Source: Rhizobium sp. BK399 (GTDB lineage Bacteria; Pseudomonadota; Alphaproteobacteria; Rhizobiales; Rhizobiaceae). Taken from it: a stretch of 64,000 nt of DNA. This document shows positions 34,827 through 45,100 of this stretch, piece after piece. The notes beneath the pieces were generated by a model that did no database searches, was not told the origin of the DNA, and saw only the letters and a list, made by a program, of their open reading frames with translations. The stretch is from contig NZ_JACIAH010000013.1 in the NCBI RefSeq assembly GCF_014194695.1, forward strand, positions 110,357 through 174,356, read 5' to 3'. Positions within the stretch are counted from its first letter, which is position 1, and every line of letters starts with the position of its first letter. The translations under genes were made by a program, and so were the position numbers.

Positions 34827-37381
34827 TCGGCTGCGACGGACGTCGGAAGATCGACCGAAGGAATCCGGCAGGTCACGATCGTGCCCTTGCCCGGTTGGCT
34901 GTCGATGGTGACCGTCCCGTGGTGAAGACTGACGAAACTGTCGACGATCGAAAGCCCAAGGCCGGCGCCGCCCCTCTTGCCATTTGTTGCGCCGGTGGCG
35001 AATCGGTCGAACACATTGGCGATCATATCCTGCGAAATGCCAGGGCCACGATCACTGACGGCAAAGACGAAATCCATGCCCTCACGCTTGCATTCAAGCG
35101 AGATTGACGACCCTTCCGGCGAGAAGTTGGCGGCATTGGAAAGCAGCTTCACGAGGATCTGCTTCAGCCTTTGCGGGTCAGCAACGATCGAGCCCAGATG
35201 TGCGGGAGCCGTAATCTCCAGTGTTACGCCGCTTTCCTGCAGCCTGTCGGCAATCTGCATCGACACGTCGTCAAGCAGGTCGCCAAGATCAATCGCCGAA
35301 TAGTTGAGCCGCATGATTCCGGCGTCGACGGTGGCTAGATCGAGGATATCGTTGACCAGCGTCAGCAATACCGAAGAGGACGTCGAAATATGATCGATAT
35401 ATTCGGCCTGCCGGTCGTTCAGCGGTCCGAGCCCCGGCGTGCGCAGCAGATCGGTGAAGCCGATGATGTTGGTAAGCGGCGAGCGTAGCTCGTAGGAAAC
35501 ATGCTGGACGAAGTCGTTCTTAAGCTCGTCCGCCTTGCGCAGCGCCTCGTTCTTTTCCGTCAGGGCGCGCTCGGCACGGACGCTGTCGGTCATGTTGACG
35601 AAGGTCAGCATCGTCTGCGCGTTCGGCAACGGAATGACTGCATAGTCGAGCACGAGGCCTGAAAATAGTTCGAGTGTCCCCTGGCTGGAACGGCGCTCGT
35701 CGTCGAAGCTGGTGATCAACTCGCCAAAGGTCTTCCATCCGTCCGGACGGTCATAGGACTGAGAGCACGACTCGCCAAGGGCACGGATGTGCGTGCCCGC
35801 CTTCGCCTCGGCCTCGGTAACTCCCCAGAGTGCACGGAAAGCGGGATTCGAGAGGCGAATGCGCCCGTCGGGCCCAAAGACCGCCACACCTTCTGATAGA
35901 TGGTCGATCGTCTCGCCCTGTACCTTGAGAAGCGTATTGTAGCGTGTTTCGAGGTCGACCTGTTCTGTGAGGTTCTCGAATACCCAGGTCGCACCACCCT
36001 GAGGATGTGCTGTTGCAAAGACCCGCAACGTCTGGCCGTTCGGCAGGTGCCAGAGGTCAGGTTGGGTATCGAGCGCACGGTAGACCGAAAGCGCGGCTTC
36101 CTTCCAGGATTTCCAGTTGAGTTGATCAGGCAGCTTCTTGGCAGCCCTCAGGCGCTCCAGCAGTTCTGCGTTGTCTGGGCGGCTCTCGAGGAACGCGATA
36201 TCGAATTCCCAGAGGGAGACGAAAGCCTGATTATAGAATTGCAGCCGACGGTCACCGTCGAAGATCGCGACAGGCGTTGCGAGGTGGTCGAGTGTTTCGG
36301 CGTGGCTCTTTAGCGTGCGCTCGAGCTCGGCGCGAACAGCTTCGATGCCGGAAACGTCGACAGCGATCCCGGCGGAGCCGTTAGGGACCTTTACATCGAC
36401 GACGTCGAAGAACGTTCGGTTGCCGGACACCACGGTGGAGATCTTGTCGTGGAATGGCGACTCAGTTGTCGCCGTCGCGCGGATCCGCTCACGGGCAACG
36501 GTTGTTAGAAACTCACGACCCTCATTGACGGCCTGCTCCGGCGTGGTTGCCTCGACGGCCTCGCCGTAGGCCTGATTAACCCAGGTCAGTCGGCCTTCGG
36601 TATCACGCTGCCAGGCTGGAAGGTCGATTGCATCGAGCATGCTCTGGAATGCCGAGATCGAGGACAATAGTCTGTCCCGTTCGATCTTCAGTTCGGCAAG
36701 CTCGGCCCGTAGATTGTTCAGCGCGACAAAGCGGACGAATGCACGTCCGCCCGAAACTCGGCCCTGCGCCTCGAGGATTTCTTCGCGATGGGTTTCGACA
36801 ACCATGTCGAAGCTGTGGGCCGATCCGCGCAGGCGATCGATCGCACGCTCAAGCTCAGACGCCGACCGCGGCTTCAACCACAATCCGAAGGCCAGGAATT
36901 CGCTGTCCTGCGGCGCGCCGGTTTCGGCCGGCAGCTGACCGATCAGTTCAGGACGCTCGCCGCCATCCCAGATGACGATCCGACGGTTCTTGTCCGCAAT
37001 CAGGGCCTGATACTGCGAAATACGCTGTTGCGCGTCAGAGAGGGCCGAGCGGATTTCACGGCTTTCGCTTTCGAGGTTTCCGCGCTGGCGCACAACCCAA
37101 AGGGTCGAAAGCAGCGCGGCCGAAATCACGCCGATCACCACGGAGAGACCAACAACCTGCGATGAGGTGAAAAGATGCGCCGCTGCAACAGTCTCGGCCT
37201 CGACCTGTGCGAAAACCGGCCGCGCAGTCGATGCGATGGCCGTGCCAGCGGCAAAAATCCGTGCCACGCGAGACACGATGCCGGTGCTGACAGGTTTCCG
37301 TTCGCCCGAATGGACCGGGCAGTGGTCAGCGTAGGCGCCAACCTCTGCCTGTTCGACCAGGCTGTGCATCATTTCCGACAT
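34823..37381 (-). CDS. divL: DivL-like sensor kinase with Tyr in place of the phospho-acceptor His
   Basis: 852 residues. One N-terminal membrane segment (about 72-98), a coiled-coil linker, several PAS domains (about 240-345, 350-455, 470-600), then a HisKA/HATPase_c core. The dimerisation box reads HVSYELRSPLTN, so Tyr630 occupies the place of the usual His, as in Caulobacter DivL, which acts through the CckA-ChpT-CtrA pathway. ATPase boxes are complete (NAANFSPEG, DRGPGIS, GGAGLGLSI). It overlaps the tsaE-amgK start and is probably the first gene of that run. Confidence 0.9.
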   Translation of the reverse strand: MSEMMHSLVEQAEVGAYADHCPVHSGERKPVSTGIVSRVARIFAAGTAIASTARPVFAQVEAETVAAAHLFTSSQVVGLSVVIGVISAALLSTLWVVRQRGNLESESREIRSALSDAQQRISQYQALIADKNRRIVIWDGGERPELIGQLPAETGAPQDSEFLAFGLWLKPRSASELERAIDRLRGSAHSFDMVVETHREEILEAQGRVSGGRAFVRFVALNNLRAELAELKIERDRLLSSISAFQSMLDAIDLPAWQRDTEGRLTWVNQAYGEAVEATTPEQAVNEGREFLTTVARERIRATATTESPFHDKISTVVSGNRTFFDVVDVKVPNGSAGIAVDVSGIEAVRAELERTLKSHAETLDHLATPVAIFDGDRRLQFYNQAFVSLWEFDIAFLESRPDNAELLERLRAAKKLPDQLNWKSWKEAALSVYRALDTQPDLWHLPNGQTLRVFATAHPQGGATWVFENLTEQVDLETRYNTLLKVQGETIDHLSEGVAVFGPDGRIRLSNPAFRALWGVTEAEAKAGTHIRALGESCSQSYDRPDGWKTFGELITSFDDERRSSQGTLELFSGLVLDYAVIPLPNAQTMLTFVNMTDSVRAERALTEKNEALRKADELKNDFVQHVSYELRSPLTNIIGFTDLLRTPGLGPLNDRQAEYIDHISTSSSVLLTLVNDILDLATVDAGIMRLNYSAIDLGDLLDDVSMQIADRLQESGVTLEITAPAHLGSIVADPQRLKQILVKLLSNAANFSPEGSSISLECKREGMDFVFAVSDRGPGISQDMIANVFDRFATGATNGKRGGAGLGLSIVDSFVSLHHGTVTIDSQPGKGTIVTCRIPSVDLPTSVAAE

Positions 37382-37529
37382 GCGCGGTATGTCTCCGTCC
37401 TTTAATGTGCCGCATCACGACAAGACATCCCATTTTCGAAGCAAACGGACACGTCCGTGGCTACGAATCGAGTGTTAAAACAATACTTCGGAAGGGAATC
37501 GGCGGGAAGGTGTGTGCCAAAAAATAAGG

Positions 37530-37557
37530 GCGCCGCATTTGTCAATGCGGCACCCTC
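37530..37557 (-). terminator. Intrinsic terminator after ahcY
   Basis: On the minus strand GGGTGCCGCAT-tgacaa-ATGCGGCGCCC (one G-U pair), followed by TTATTTTTT. It separates ahcY from divL. Confidence 0.85.
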
Positions 37558-37584
37558 TAGATGTTGTGGATATCAATCCTGCGA

Positions 37585-38985
<1,401 letters not shown>

Positions 38986-39112
38986 TGGGTTTTCTCCAGG
39001 CTGAAAAGCGGCTCAAAAATTCAAAGGCGCACAAAGGGCACCAAACGCGTCCACGCAGTCTGCGCGGCGATGAAAGGCCGTTTAGCAGGCTTCTATGACG
39101 AAGGCAATAATG

Positions 39113-39132
39113 ATATAAAGAAGTCTTTATAT
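39113..39132. promoter_or_regulatory. 20-bp operator-like palindrome upstream of ahcY
   Basis: ATATAAAGAAGTCTTTATAT: two perfect 9-bp half-sites (ATATAAAGA / TCTTTATAT) around a 2-bp centre, in the 169-bp gap between the HPr gene and ahcY. It resembles operators of ArsR-family SAH-responsive regulators (SahR/SamR type) that control ahcY in proteobacteria. The palindrome is seen directly; the regulator is inferred. Confidence 0.6.
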
Positions 39133-39154
39133 GTTTATATGAGCCGGGAGCGGC

Positions 39155-39430
39155 TCACATTTCCTCGCCGAACCGGTTCTGGATCAGCTCGTCGAGTGCA
39201 TCGAGCGCTTGTGCAGCCTGGTTGCCACTGGCCGAGATCAAGACGCTGGAGCCCGGGCTTGCCGCCAACATCATCAATCCCATGATCGATGTCCCGCCGA
39301 CCGTCATTCCATCTTTCGATACAGTGATGGCGGCATCGAAATTCTCGACCAGCTGTACGAATTTTGCCGAAGCGCGTGCGTGCAATCCGCGCTTGTTGAT
39401 GATCAGAATTTCACGGGAGAGTGCCGTCAT
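39155..39430 (-). CDS. ptsH: HPr phosphocarrier protein
   Basis: 91 residues. Active His17 in NKRGLHARASAKFV and the regulatory Ser48 in GGTSIMGLMML, the target of HprK. The open frame extends 39 codons upstream without similarity; ATG 39430 is the family start. It follows EIIA by 16 bp; no sugar permease is present, so it likely serves regulation rather than transport. Confidence 0.95.
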   Translation of the reverse strand: MTALSREILIINKRGLHARASAKFVQLVENFDAAITVSKDGMTVGGTSIMGLMMLAASPGSSVLISASGNQAAQALDALDELIQNRFGEEM

Positions 39431-39446
39431 GGGCGCGATGTGCTCA

Positions 39447-39848
39447 CTATTTGCCACTGAGAACGCGGCTCGCGACGTTGATGTATTTCCGCCCGGCCTC
39501 GGAGGCTTCGACGAGCGCCTTCTCCATGTTGTTCTCGCCGCGGACACCCGCGAGCTTGATGAGCATCGGTAGGTTCATGCCAGCAATGACTTCCGTGTGG
39601 CCGCTGCTCATGACTGAGATTGCCAGGTTGGAGGGGGTACCACCGAACATGTCTGTCAGGATGACAACTCCATGGCCGTCATCGGCACGGGATACTGCTT
39701 CCAAAATATCTTGACGCCTCTGATCCATGTCGTCTTCGGGACCGATACAGACCGTTTCGATGAATTTCTGAGGACCGACAACGTGTTCGACCGCATGACG
39801 AAACTCTTCAGCCAGCTTGCCATGAGTGACAAGCACAAGTCCGATCAT
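39447..39848 (-). CDS. PTS EIIA component, mannose (EIIA-Man) family
   Basis: 133-residue EIIA-Man fold: MIGLVLVTHGKLAEEF with phospho-acceptor His9, ILTDMFGGTPSN, and AGMNLPMLIKL. It is encoded between hprK and HPr with no IIB or IIC, the arrangement of a regulatory PTS in alphaproteobacteria. ATG 39848 is used; an open extension of 23 codons is not conserved in the family. Confidence 0.94.
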   Translation of the reverse strand: MIGLVLVTHGKLAEEFRHAVEHVVGPQKFIETVCIGPEDDMDQRRQDILEAVSRADDGHGVVILTDMFGGTPSNLAISVMSSGHTEVIAGMNLPMLIKLAGVRGENNMEKALVEASEAGRKYINVASRVLSGK

Positions 39849-40002
39849 GATATTACTGCTCCTAATGGCATATTCCAAACGGTGGCCCCAATATCGCAAC
39901 GCAGCAATCGCGTCCACCGTGGGGGCACATCTTGGCGATCAAAAGCCGAAGTGCAAGACAAAAATACGACTTTATGGGCCCGTTTTGCCGATTTAGCGGG
40001 CA

Positions 40003-40452
40003 TTACTGTCCGATGTCCGGTGCTTTTGCCATCAATATCGCCAGCGGCAACGGAGTATTAGCCAGCAATCGAATGACCGGTAGTTCTATGCTACCAGCAA
40101 TAGTTGTTCGCTCACCGTCTGGCGGCAACCGTTTCTCGCCAGACGGGCTTCCGGGAAGAATGGCATAGTGCATTGTTGCGTTGACAATGTACGGCACGCG
40201 AACAAGGCCAGTGCCGCGCAATTCGAGCAAACCGGCAATCGAGGCAGGACATGTTGCAATCACCGCTCCGTCCACTTCGCTAACTAGCGCCTGATCGTCG
40301 GCGACGAGCGAGGAAAAGATGCCCATGCGTTGCGCTTCGTTGATGCAGGTGAACGCCAGCATCGATTTCCCCCAGCCCGACGGCCCCAGGAAGAGAAGGC
40401 CGGTCTTGCCGACGACGATGGCGGTTGCGTGGATGTTTGAAGGCTTGTCCAT
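40003..40452 (-). CDS. hprK: HPr kinase/phosphorylase, short alphaproteobacterial form
   Basis: 149 residues, about half the Gram-positive length: the N-terminal domain of HprK/P is absent and the protein begins just before the kinase core. P-loop GPSGWGKS (residues 23-30), VADDQ and ELRGTGLVRVPY are visible. It phosphorylates Ser48-equivalent HPr. The ATG overlaps the chvG stop (TGATG), tying it to the two-component operon. Confidence 0.93.
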   Translation of the reverse strand: MDKPSNIHATAIVVGKTGLLFLGPSGWGKSMLAFTCINEAQRMGIFSSLVADDQALVSEVDGAVIATCPASIAGLLELRGTGLVRVPYIVNATMHYAILPGSPSGEKRLPPDGERTTIAGSIELPVIRLLANTPLPLAILMAKAPDIGQ

Positions 40453-42242
40453 CACAGGGTAGTGTCGGCGGGAAGGGCGAGAATGAAGCGCGCTCCGAGA
40501 AGTTTTTCGGTCTCGGGATCGATGATATTTTCCGCACGCAGCGAGCCACCATGTGCTTCGGCGATCTGACGGCTGATCGACAGGCCGAGGCCCGAATTCT
40601 GTCCAAAGCCTTCGGATTCCGGTCTGTCGGTATAGAAGCGCTCGAAGATCCGATCGATGTCTTCTGCCTGGATGCCCGGCCCGTTGTCCTCGACGTATAC
40701 GATGCAGCGAGAGCGCGTTCGCACCAGTCTCACGGTGATTCTGCCGTCGTGCTCCGGGACGAAGGAGCGGGCGTTTTCAATGAGGTTGGTGATGACCTGC
40801 CCGATGCGCAGGTCATGGCCGTTCACAACAAAACGTGTCTTCACGCCCGGCTTGCGCTCGATCGCGAATTCGATTTGTACTTCTTTTCTGCGATTGCGAA
40901 TTTGCCGCGATACGTCGATGAGATCGCGAAGCAGAATCTCCAGATCGACCGAACCGGCGTCAACGCGCGCCAATTCAGCATCGAGACGAGAGGCGTCGGA
41001 AATGTCGCTGATCAGACGGTCGAGCCGGCGAACGTCGTGCTGGATGACATCAAGAAGCCGCTTCTTGGACTCGTCTGTTTTTGCCAGAGGCAGCGTTTCG
41101 ACGGCGCTGCGGAGCGACGTCAGCGGATTCTTCAGTTCGTGGCTGACGTCGGCCGCAAAGCTTTCAATCGCGTCGATGCGGTCGTAGAGCGCGGTCGTCA
41201 TTTCGCGCAGCGCAATGGAGAGGTTGCCGATCTCGTCTTGCCGGGCGGAAAAGTCGGGAATTTCTTCGCGTTCCTTCGCGCCGCGGCGGACGCGGATGGC
41301 GGCAGCCGACAGGCGCCGCAGCGGGTTGGCGATTGTTGAGGACAAAACGAGAGACAGCAGAACGTTGACGAGTGTCGCGACACCAAAGACGCGCATGATG
41401 CCGAGGCGCTCGGCGTGAACGATGTTGTCGATATCGCCGGCCTGGGTCGACAGGAGCAGCACGCCCAGAACAGCACGGAACCGCTGGATCGGAACGGCAA
41501 CCGAAACGATCAACTCGCCCTTTTCTGTGGTGCGAACCACAGCGCCGCGAACACCAGTCAGCGCGTTCATGACCTCGGGATAAATCGAGCCGTCGCCACC
41601 CGGAGCTTCCTTGTAGAGCGGGAGGTTTCCTGGTTGCAGGACCTTGTTGAAGATCGTCGTGAACCACTGGCTCCAGCTCTGCTCCTCGTCATCGACGGGC
41701 GGCAAATCAAAACGTAGGACCTGGCCGCGTGAATAGAGATGGCGAGAGTCGAGAAGCAGGTTGGCGTCAGCGTCAAAAATGCGTGCGCGGGTTCTGGTCG
41801 GAGAAATCAGCCGACGCAGCACAGGCGCGACCTTTTCCGGATCGATCGGGAATTCGAGATCCTCGTCGTTCGGAACCGGGGTAATGCTCTGGCCAGCCTG
41901 CAGTTCGAGCAGCTTCTCGGGGTCGATGGTAATCGAGTTGGTGTCCACCGACGCGGACGCGGAAACCGCGCCGGCGATGATTTCGCCCTGCGTCAGAAGG
42001 CTTTCGACGCGAGCGTCGATCAGCCCTTCGCGGAACTGATTGAGGTAGAGAATGCCGCCGACGAGAACGACCAGCGCGGCCAGATTGAAGAAAAGGATGC
42101 GACGCGTCAGGCTCGAAAAGACGGCGTTGCCGAAGATGCGGCGGATGATCGTGAAGGGGTGCGACCAACGTCGTCCCCTGACGCGGCGGCTGCTCACGCC
42201 TTCCGCCTCATCCAGATCTCTTTCCTGCACCAACTGTGCCAA
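40452..42242 (-). CDS. chvG: ChvG (ExoS) membrane sensor histidine kinase
   Basis: 596 residues. Cytoplasmic basic N-terminus, first membrane helix about 48-70 (RILFFNLAALVVLVGGILYL), a periplasmic sensor region to about 290, second helix (VATLVNVLLSLVLSSTI), HAMP, then the kinase with His368 in DVSHELKNPLTSLR, N box NLIENARSF, and GQNSGLGLSI. Homologues ExoS (Sinorhizobium) and ChvG (Agrobacterium) sense acidity or envelope state, with ExoR as periplasmic inhibitor. Start TTG 42242 has AAAGGG upstream; a GTG at 42230 is possible. Confidence 0.95.
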   Translation of the reverse strand: MAQLVQERDLDEAEGVSSRRVRGRRWSHPFTIIRRIFGNAVFSSLTRRILFFNLAALVVLVGGILYLNQFREGLIDARVESLLTQGEIIAGAVSASASVDTNSITIDPEKLLELQAGQSITPVPNDEDLEFPIDPEKVAPVLRRLISPTRTRARIFDADANLLLDSRHLYSRGQVLRFDLPPVDDEEQSWSQWFTTIFNKVLQPGNLPLYKEAPGGDGSIYPEVMNALTGVRGAVVRTTEKGELIVSVAVPIQRFRAVLGVLLLSTQAGDIDNIVHAERLGIMRVFGVATLVNVLLSLVLSSTIANPLRRLSAAAIRVRRGAKEREEIPDFSARQDEIGNLSIALREMTTALYDRIDAIESFAADVSHELKNPLTSLRSAVETLPLAKTDESKKRLLDVIQHDVRRLDRLISDISDASRLDAELARVDAGSVDLEILLRDLIDVSRQIRNRRKEVQIEFAIERKPGVKTRFVVNGHDLRIGQVITNLIENARSFVPEHDGRITVRLVRTRSRCIVYVEDNGPGIQAEDIDRIFERFYTDRPESEGFGQNSGLGLSISRQIAEAHGGSLRAENIIDPETEKLLGARFILALPADTTL

Positions 42243-42320
42243 CCACAGGCCCTTTCGGAGAGCGGACCGCTTTCGCGATCGTCACTCTCGACAATTCTCA
42301 GATGCCGCGCCGCTTCGGCG

Positions 42321-43052
42321 TCAGGCTGCTTCGCGGAAGCGGTAGCCCACTCCGTAGAGCGTTTCAATCATATCAAAGTCGGTATCGACCATCTTGAATT
42401 TCTTGCGGAGCCGCTTGATGTGGCTATCGATGGTGCGATCGTCGACATAGACCTGCTCGTCATAGGCCGCATCCATCAATGCGTCACGGCTTTTGACGAC
42501 GCCCGGACGCTGGGCCAGAGAATGCAGGATAAGGAATTCGGTCACCGTCAGCGTCACCGGCTCACCCTTCCAGGTGCAGGTGTGGCGTTCCTGGTCCATG
42601 ACCAGCTGGCCGCGCTCCAGCGAGCGAGCGAGCTGTTGTGCCGTGCCCGGCTTTGGTGCAGCACCACCGGCGGCAGCAGCAGCCTCGCGGCTCGATGCCC
42701 GGCGCAAGACGGCGCGGACGCGCTCGACCAGCAGACGCTGCGAGAACGGCTTGGTAATGAAGTCGTCGGCGCCCATCTTCAGGCCGAACAACTCATCGAT
42801 TTCCTCGTCCTTGGAGGTGAGGAAGATGACCGGCATGTCGGATTTCTGCCGCAAGCGGCGCAGGAGCTCCATACCATCCATGCGCGGCATCTTGATATCG
42901 AAGATGGCAAGCTGTGGCGGGCGAGCAAGAAGACCGTCGAGGGCTGAGGCGCCGTCCGTATACGTCTCGACCTTGTATCCTTCTGCCTCGAGTGCAATCG
43001 ATACCGAGGTAAGGATGTTGCGGTCGTCATCAACGAGCGCGATTGTCGGCAT
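42321..43052 (-). CDS. chvI: ChvI response regulator, OmpR family
   Basis: 243 residues from 43052. Receiver domain with IALVDDDRN and phospho-acceptor Asp52 in FDIKMPRMDG, Lys in ITKPF, an Ala/Pro-rich linker, then an OmpR-type winged helix (TVTEFLILHSLAQ to TLYGVGYRF). Partner of ChvG, controlling exopolysaccharide, motility and virulence/symbiosis genes in relatives. ATG 43052 gives the conserved MxTIALVDDD start with GGAG upstream; ATG 43070, also with GGAG, would add six residues. Confidence 0.95.
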   Translation of the reverse strand: MPTIALVDDDRNILTSVSIALEAEGYKVETYTDGASALDGLLARPPQLAIFDIKMPRMDGMELLRRLRQKSDMPVIFLTSKDEEIDELFGLKMGADDFITKPFSQRLLVERVRAVLRRASSREAAAAAGGAAPKPGTAQQLARSLERGQLVMDQERHTCTWKGEPVTLTVTEFLILHSLAQRPGVVKSRDALMDAAYDEQVYVDDRTIDSHIKRLRKKFKMVDTDFDMIETLYGVGYRFREAA

Positions 43053-43393
43053 GGTATTCGTCTCCGTCATCTATGCGCGTCTCCAGGATTTTAGAAGGTC
43101 CCCAGGCGGCCTCTCTGAACCGGATGCGCTTATCGGGATAAAGGTGGAACAAATTGTGGCAAAGATAAAGGGTTGGATTGTTCTAAAGTTTTGAGCGCAA
43201 CCGAGAGATGTGTCGAAAATCCGCGCGGCCACTTCTGATTCAAACGATTTAAAATAAGGCAGGAAAATTTAAATCGATTAATAGTTTGATATTACTACAT
43301 TTTATCCATTTTCCTCTATTGCGTTTTAAAAAAACCGCCCGTACGGTCACCCTCAGTTCTTAACGGCACGAGCCTCAAGGGAAGGGAAAGACC
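43053..43393. promoter_or_regulatory. Divergent promoter region of chvI and pckA
   Basis: About 340 bp without a gene. AT-rich toward pckA. It contains the imperfect palindrome TTTAAATCGATTAA (43268-43281, core AATCGATT) and a related half-copy AAACGATTTAAAA (43242-43254). A CG-centred palindrome is typical of LacI-family operators, and pckA is controlled by the LacI-type PckR in relatives; assignment is inferred. Confidence 0.45.
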
Positions 43394-45004
43394 ATGGAGC
43401 TGTTCGGAGTCCACAACCCGGCGATAGAGCTGGCGACGATCGGTTTGGGGGGCGCAAACAGTGCTCGTTATAACTTTACGGCCGCCTCCCTCTATGAAGA
43501 ATCGATTCGCCGGGGCGAGGCTCAGCTGACCGCCCATGGTGCCTTGCGCGCCCTGACCGGCCAGCATACCGGCCGCTCGCCGCGCGATAAGTTTGTCGTT
43601 CGTGACGGGAACACCGATGATGAGATCTGGTGGGAAAACAACAAGCCGATGTCGCCGCAGCACTTCGCGTTGCTGAAGCAGGACATGCTCGCGCACGCTG
43701 CCGGCAAGGACCTGTTCGTTCAGGATCTCATCGGCGGTGCCGACGAAAACAATGCCTTGCCGACGCGTGTCGTCACCGAGCTTGCTTGGCATTCGCTCTT
43801 CATTCGCAACCTGCTGATCCGTCCGGAGGCCTCGGCACTTGCGACCTTCGCCCCGAAGCTGACGATCATCAACCTACCGACGTTCAAGGCGGATCCGGAA
43901 CTATATGGCTGCCGCACCGAGACCGTCATCGCTTGCGACCTGACGAACGGCGAAGTGCTGATCGCCGGTACGTTCTACGCCGGCGAGATGAAGAAGTCGG
44001 TCTTCACCGTTCTGAACTACCTGCTCCCGGCAAAGGGCGTCATGCCGATGCACTGCTCGGCCAACGTCGGTCCTGACGGCGATGCCGCGGTCTTCTTCGG
44101 TCTCTCGGGCACCGGCAAGACGACGCTTTCCGCAGATCCGGCCCGCACGCTGATCGGCGACGACGAACACGGCTGGGGCGAGGACGGCATCTTCAACTTC
44201 GAAGGCGGCTGCTACGCCAAGACCATCCGCCTGTCGGCCGAAGCGGAGCCGGAAATCTACGCAACGACGCAGCGCTTCGGCACCGTCCTCGAAAACGTTG
44301 TCCTCAACGACCGGCGCGAGCCCGACTTCAACGATGGGTCGCTGACCGAAAACACGCGTTGCGCCTATCCGCTGGATTTCATTCCGAACGCGTCGAAGAC
44401 AGGCCTTGCGGGCCATCCTAAGACGATCATCATGCTGACGGCAGATGCCTTTGGCGTCATGCCGCCGATCGCCAAGCTGACGCCGGATCAGGCGATGTAC
44501 CACTTCCTGTCCGGTTACACGGCCAAGGTGGCAGGTACCGAGCGGGGTGTAACCGAGCCGGAAGCAACCTTCTCGACCTGCTTCGGTGCTCCGTTCATGC
44601 CGCGGCATCCGTCGGAGTACGGCAATCTTTTGAAGGATCTCATCGGTCGTCACGGCGTTGAATGCTGGCTTGTTAACACCGGCTGGACTGGCGGCGCTTA
44701 CGGCACCGGCAAGCGCATGCCGATCAAGGCGACCCGCACGCTGCTCGCTGCAGCCCTCTCGGGCGACCTCGGCAAGGCCGATTTCCGTGTCGATCCGAAC
44801 TTCGGCTTCGCCGTTCCTGTCACGGTGCCGGGTGTCGACACGGCTATCCTCGATCCGCGTTCCACGTGGCAGGATGCGATCGCCTATGACGCGCAGGCCA
44901 GCAAGCTGGTGACGATGTTCATCGAGAACTTCGCGAAGTTCGAAGGCCATGTCGATGGTGGGGTGCGCGATGCGGCCCCGGGATTTCGCGCCGCCGCTGA
45001 GTGA
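43394..45004 (+). CDS. pckA: Phosphoenolpyruvate carboxykinase (ATP)
   Basis: 536-residue gluconeogenic enzyme, oxaloacetate plus ATP to PEP. Motifs: RSPRDKFVV, MHCSANVG, the kinase loop FFGLSGTGKTTLS, DDEHGWGEDGIFNFEGGCYAK, and LVNTGWTGGAYGTGKR. Length is normal. It is divergent from chvI, and its terminator region carries a parS-like site. Confidence 0.98.
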   Translation: MELFGVHNPAIELATIGLGGANSARYNFTAASLYEESIRRGEAQLTAHGALRALTGQHTGRSPRDKFVVRDGNTDDEIWWENNKPMSPQHFALLKQDMLAHAAGKDLFVQDLIGGADENNALPTRVVTELAWHSLFIRNLLIRPEASALATFAPKLTIINLPTFKADPELYGCRTETVIACDLTNGEVLIAGTFYAGEMKKSVFTVLNYLLPAKGVMPMHCSANVGPDGDAAVFFGLSGTGKTTLSADPARTLIGDDEHGWGEDGIFNFEGGCYAKTIRLSAEAEPEIYATTQRFGTVLENVVLNDRREPDFNDGSLTENTRCAYPLDFIPNASKTGLAGHPKTIIMLTADAFGVMPPIAKLTPDQAMYHFLSGYTAKVAGTERGVTEPEATFSTCFGAPFMPRHPSEYGNLLKDLIGRHGVECWLVNTGWTGGAYGTGKRMPIKATRTLLAAALSGDLGKADFRVDPNFGFAVPVTVPGVDTAILDPRSTWQDAIAYDAQASKLVTMFIENFAKFEGHVDGGVRDAAPGFRAAAE

Positions 45005-45020
45005 CACGCCAAAACATTGA

Positions 45021-45036
45021 TGATTCACGTGAAACC
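45021..45036. promoter_or_regulatory. parS-like site 4, in the pckA terminator region
   Basis: TGATTCACGTGAAACC matches the parS consensus with two mismatches (positions 3 and 16); the core TTCACGTGAA is intact. It is about 40 kb rightward of the probable origin, and its right half is shared with the pckA terminator stem. Confidence 0.65.
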
Positions 45037-45060
45037 CGGCGGCCTCCGTCGGGTTTCTTT
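45032..45060 (+). terminator. Intrinsic terminator after pckA
   Basis: AAACCCGGCGG-cct-CCGTCGGGTTT (one G-U pair) followed by CTTT. It overlaps parS-like site 4. Confidence 0.8.
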
Positions 45061-45100
45061 GGCTGTTTCCAAGGGCCGGCCGATATGAGATAGAAAGCGC

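Noticed and set aside
43268..43281. TTAA...TTAA as a CtrA site near pckA
   Set aside because: The spacer is five bases instead of seven, so it does not fit the CtrA full site.
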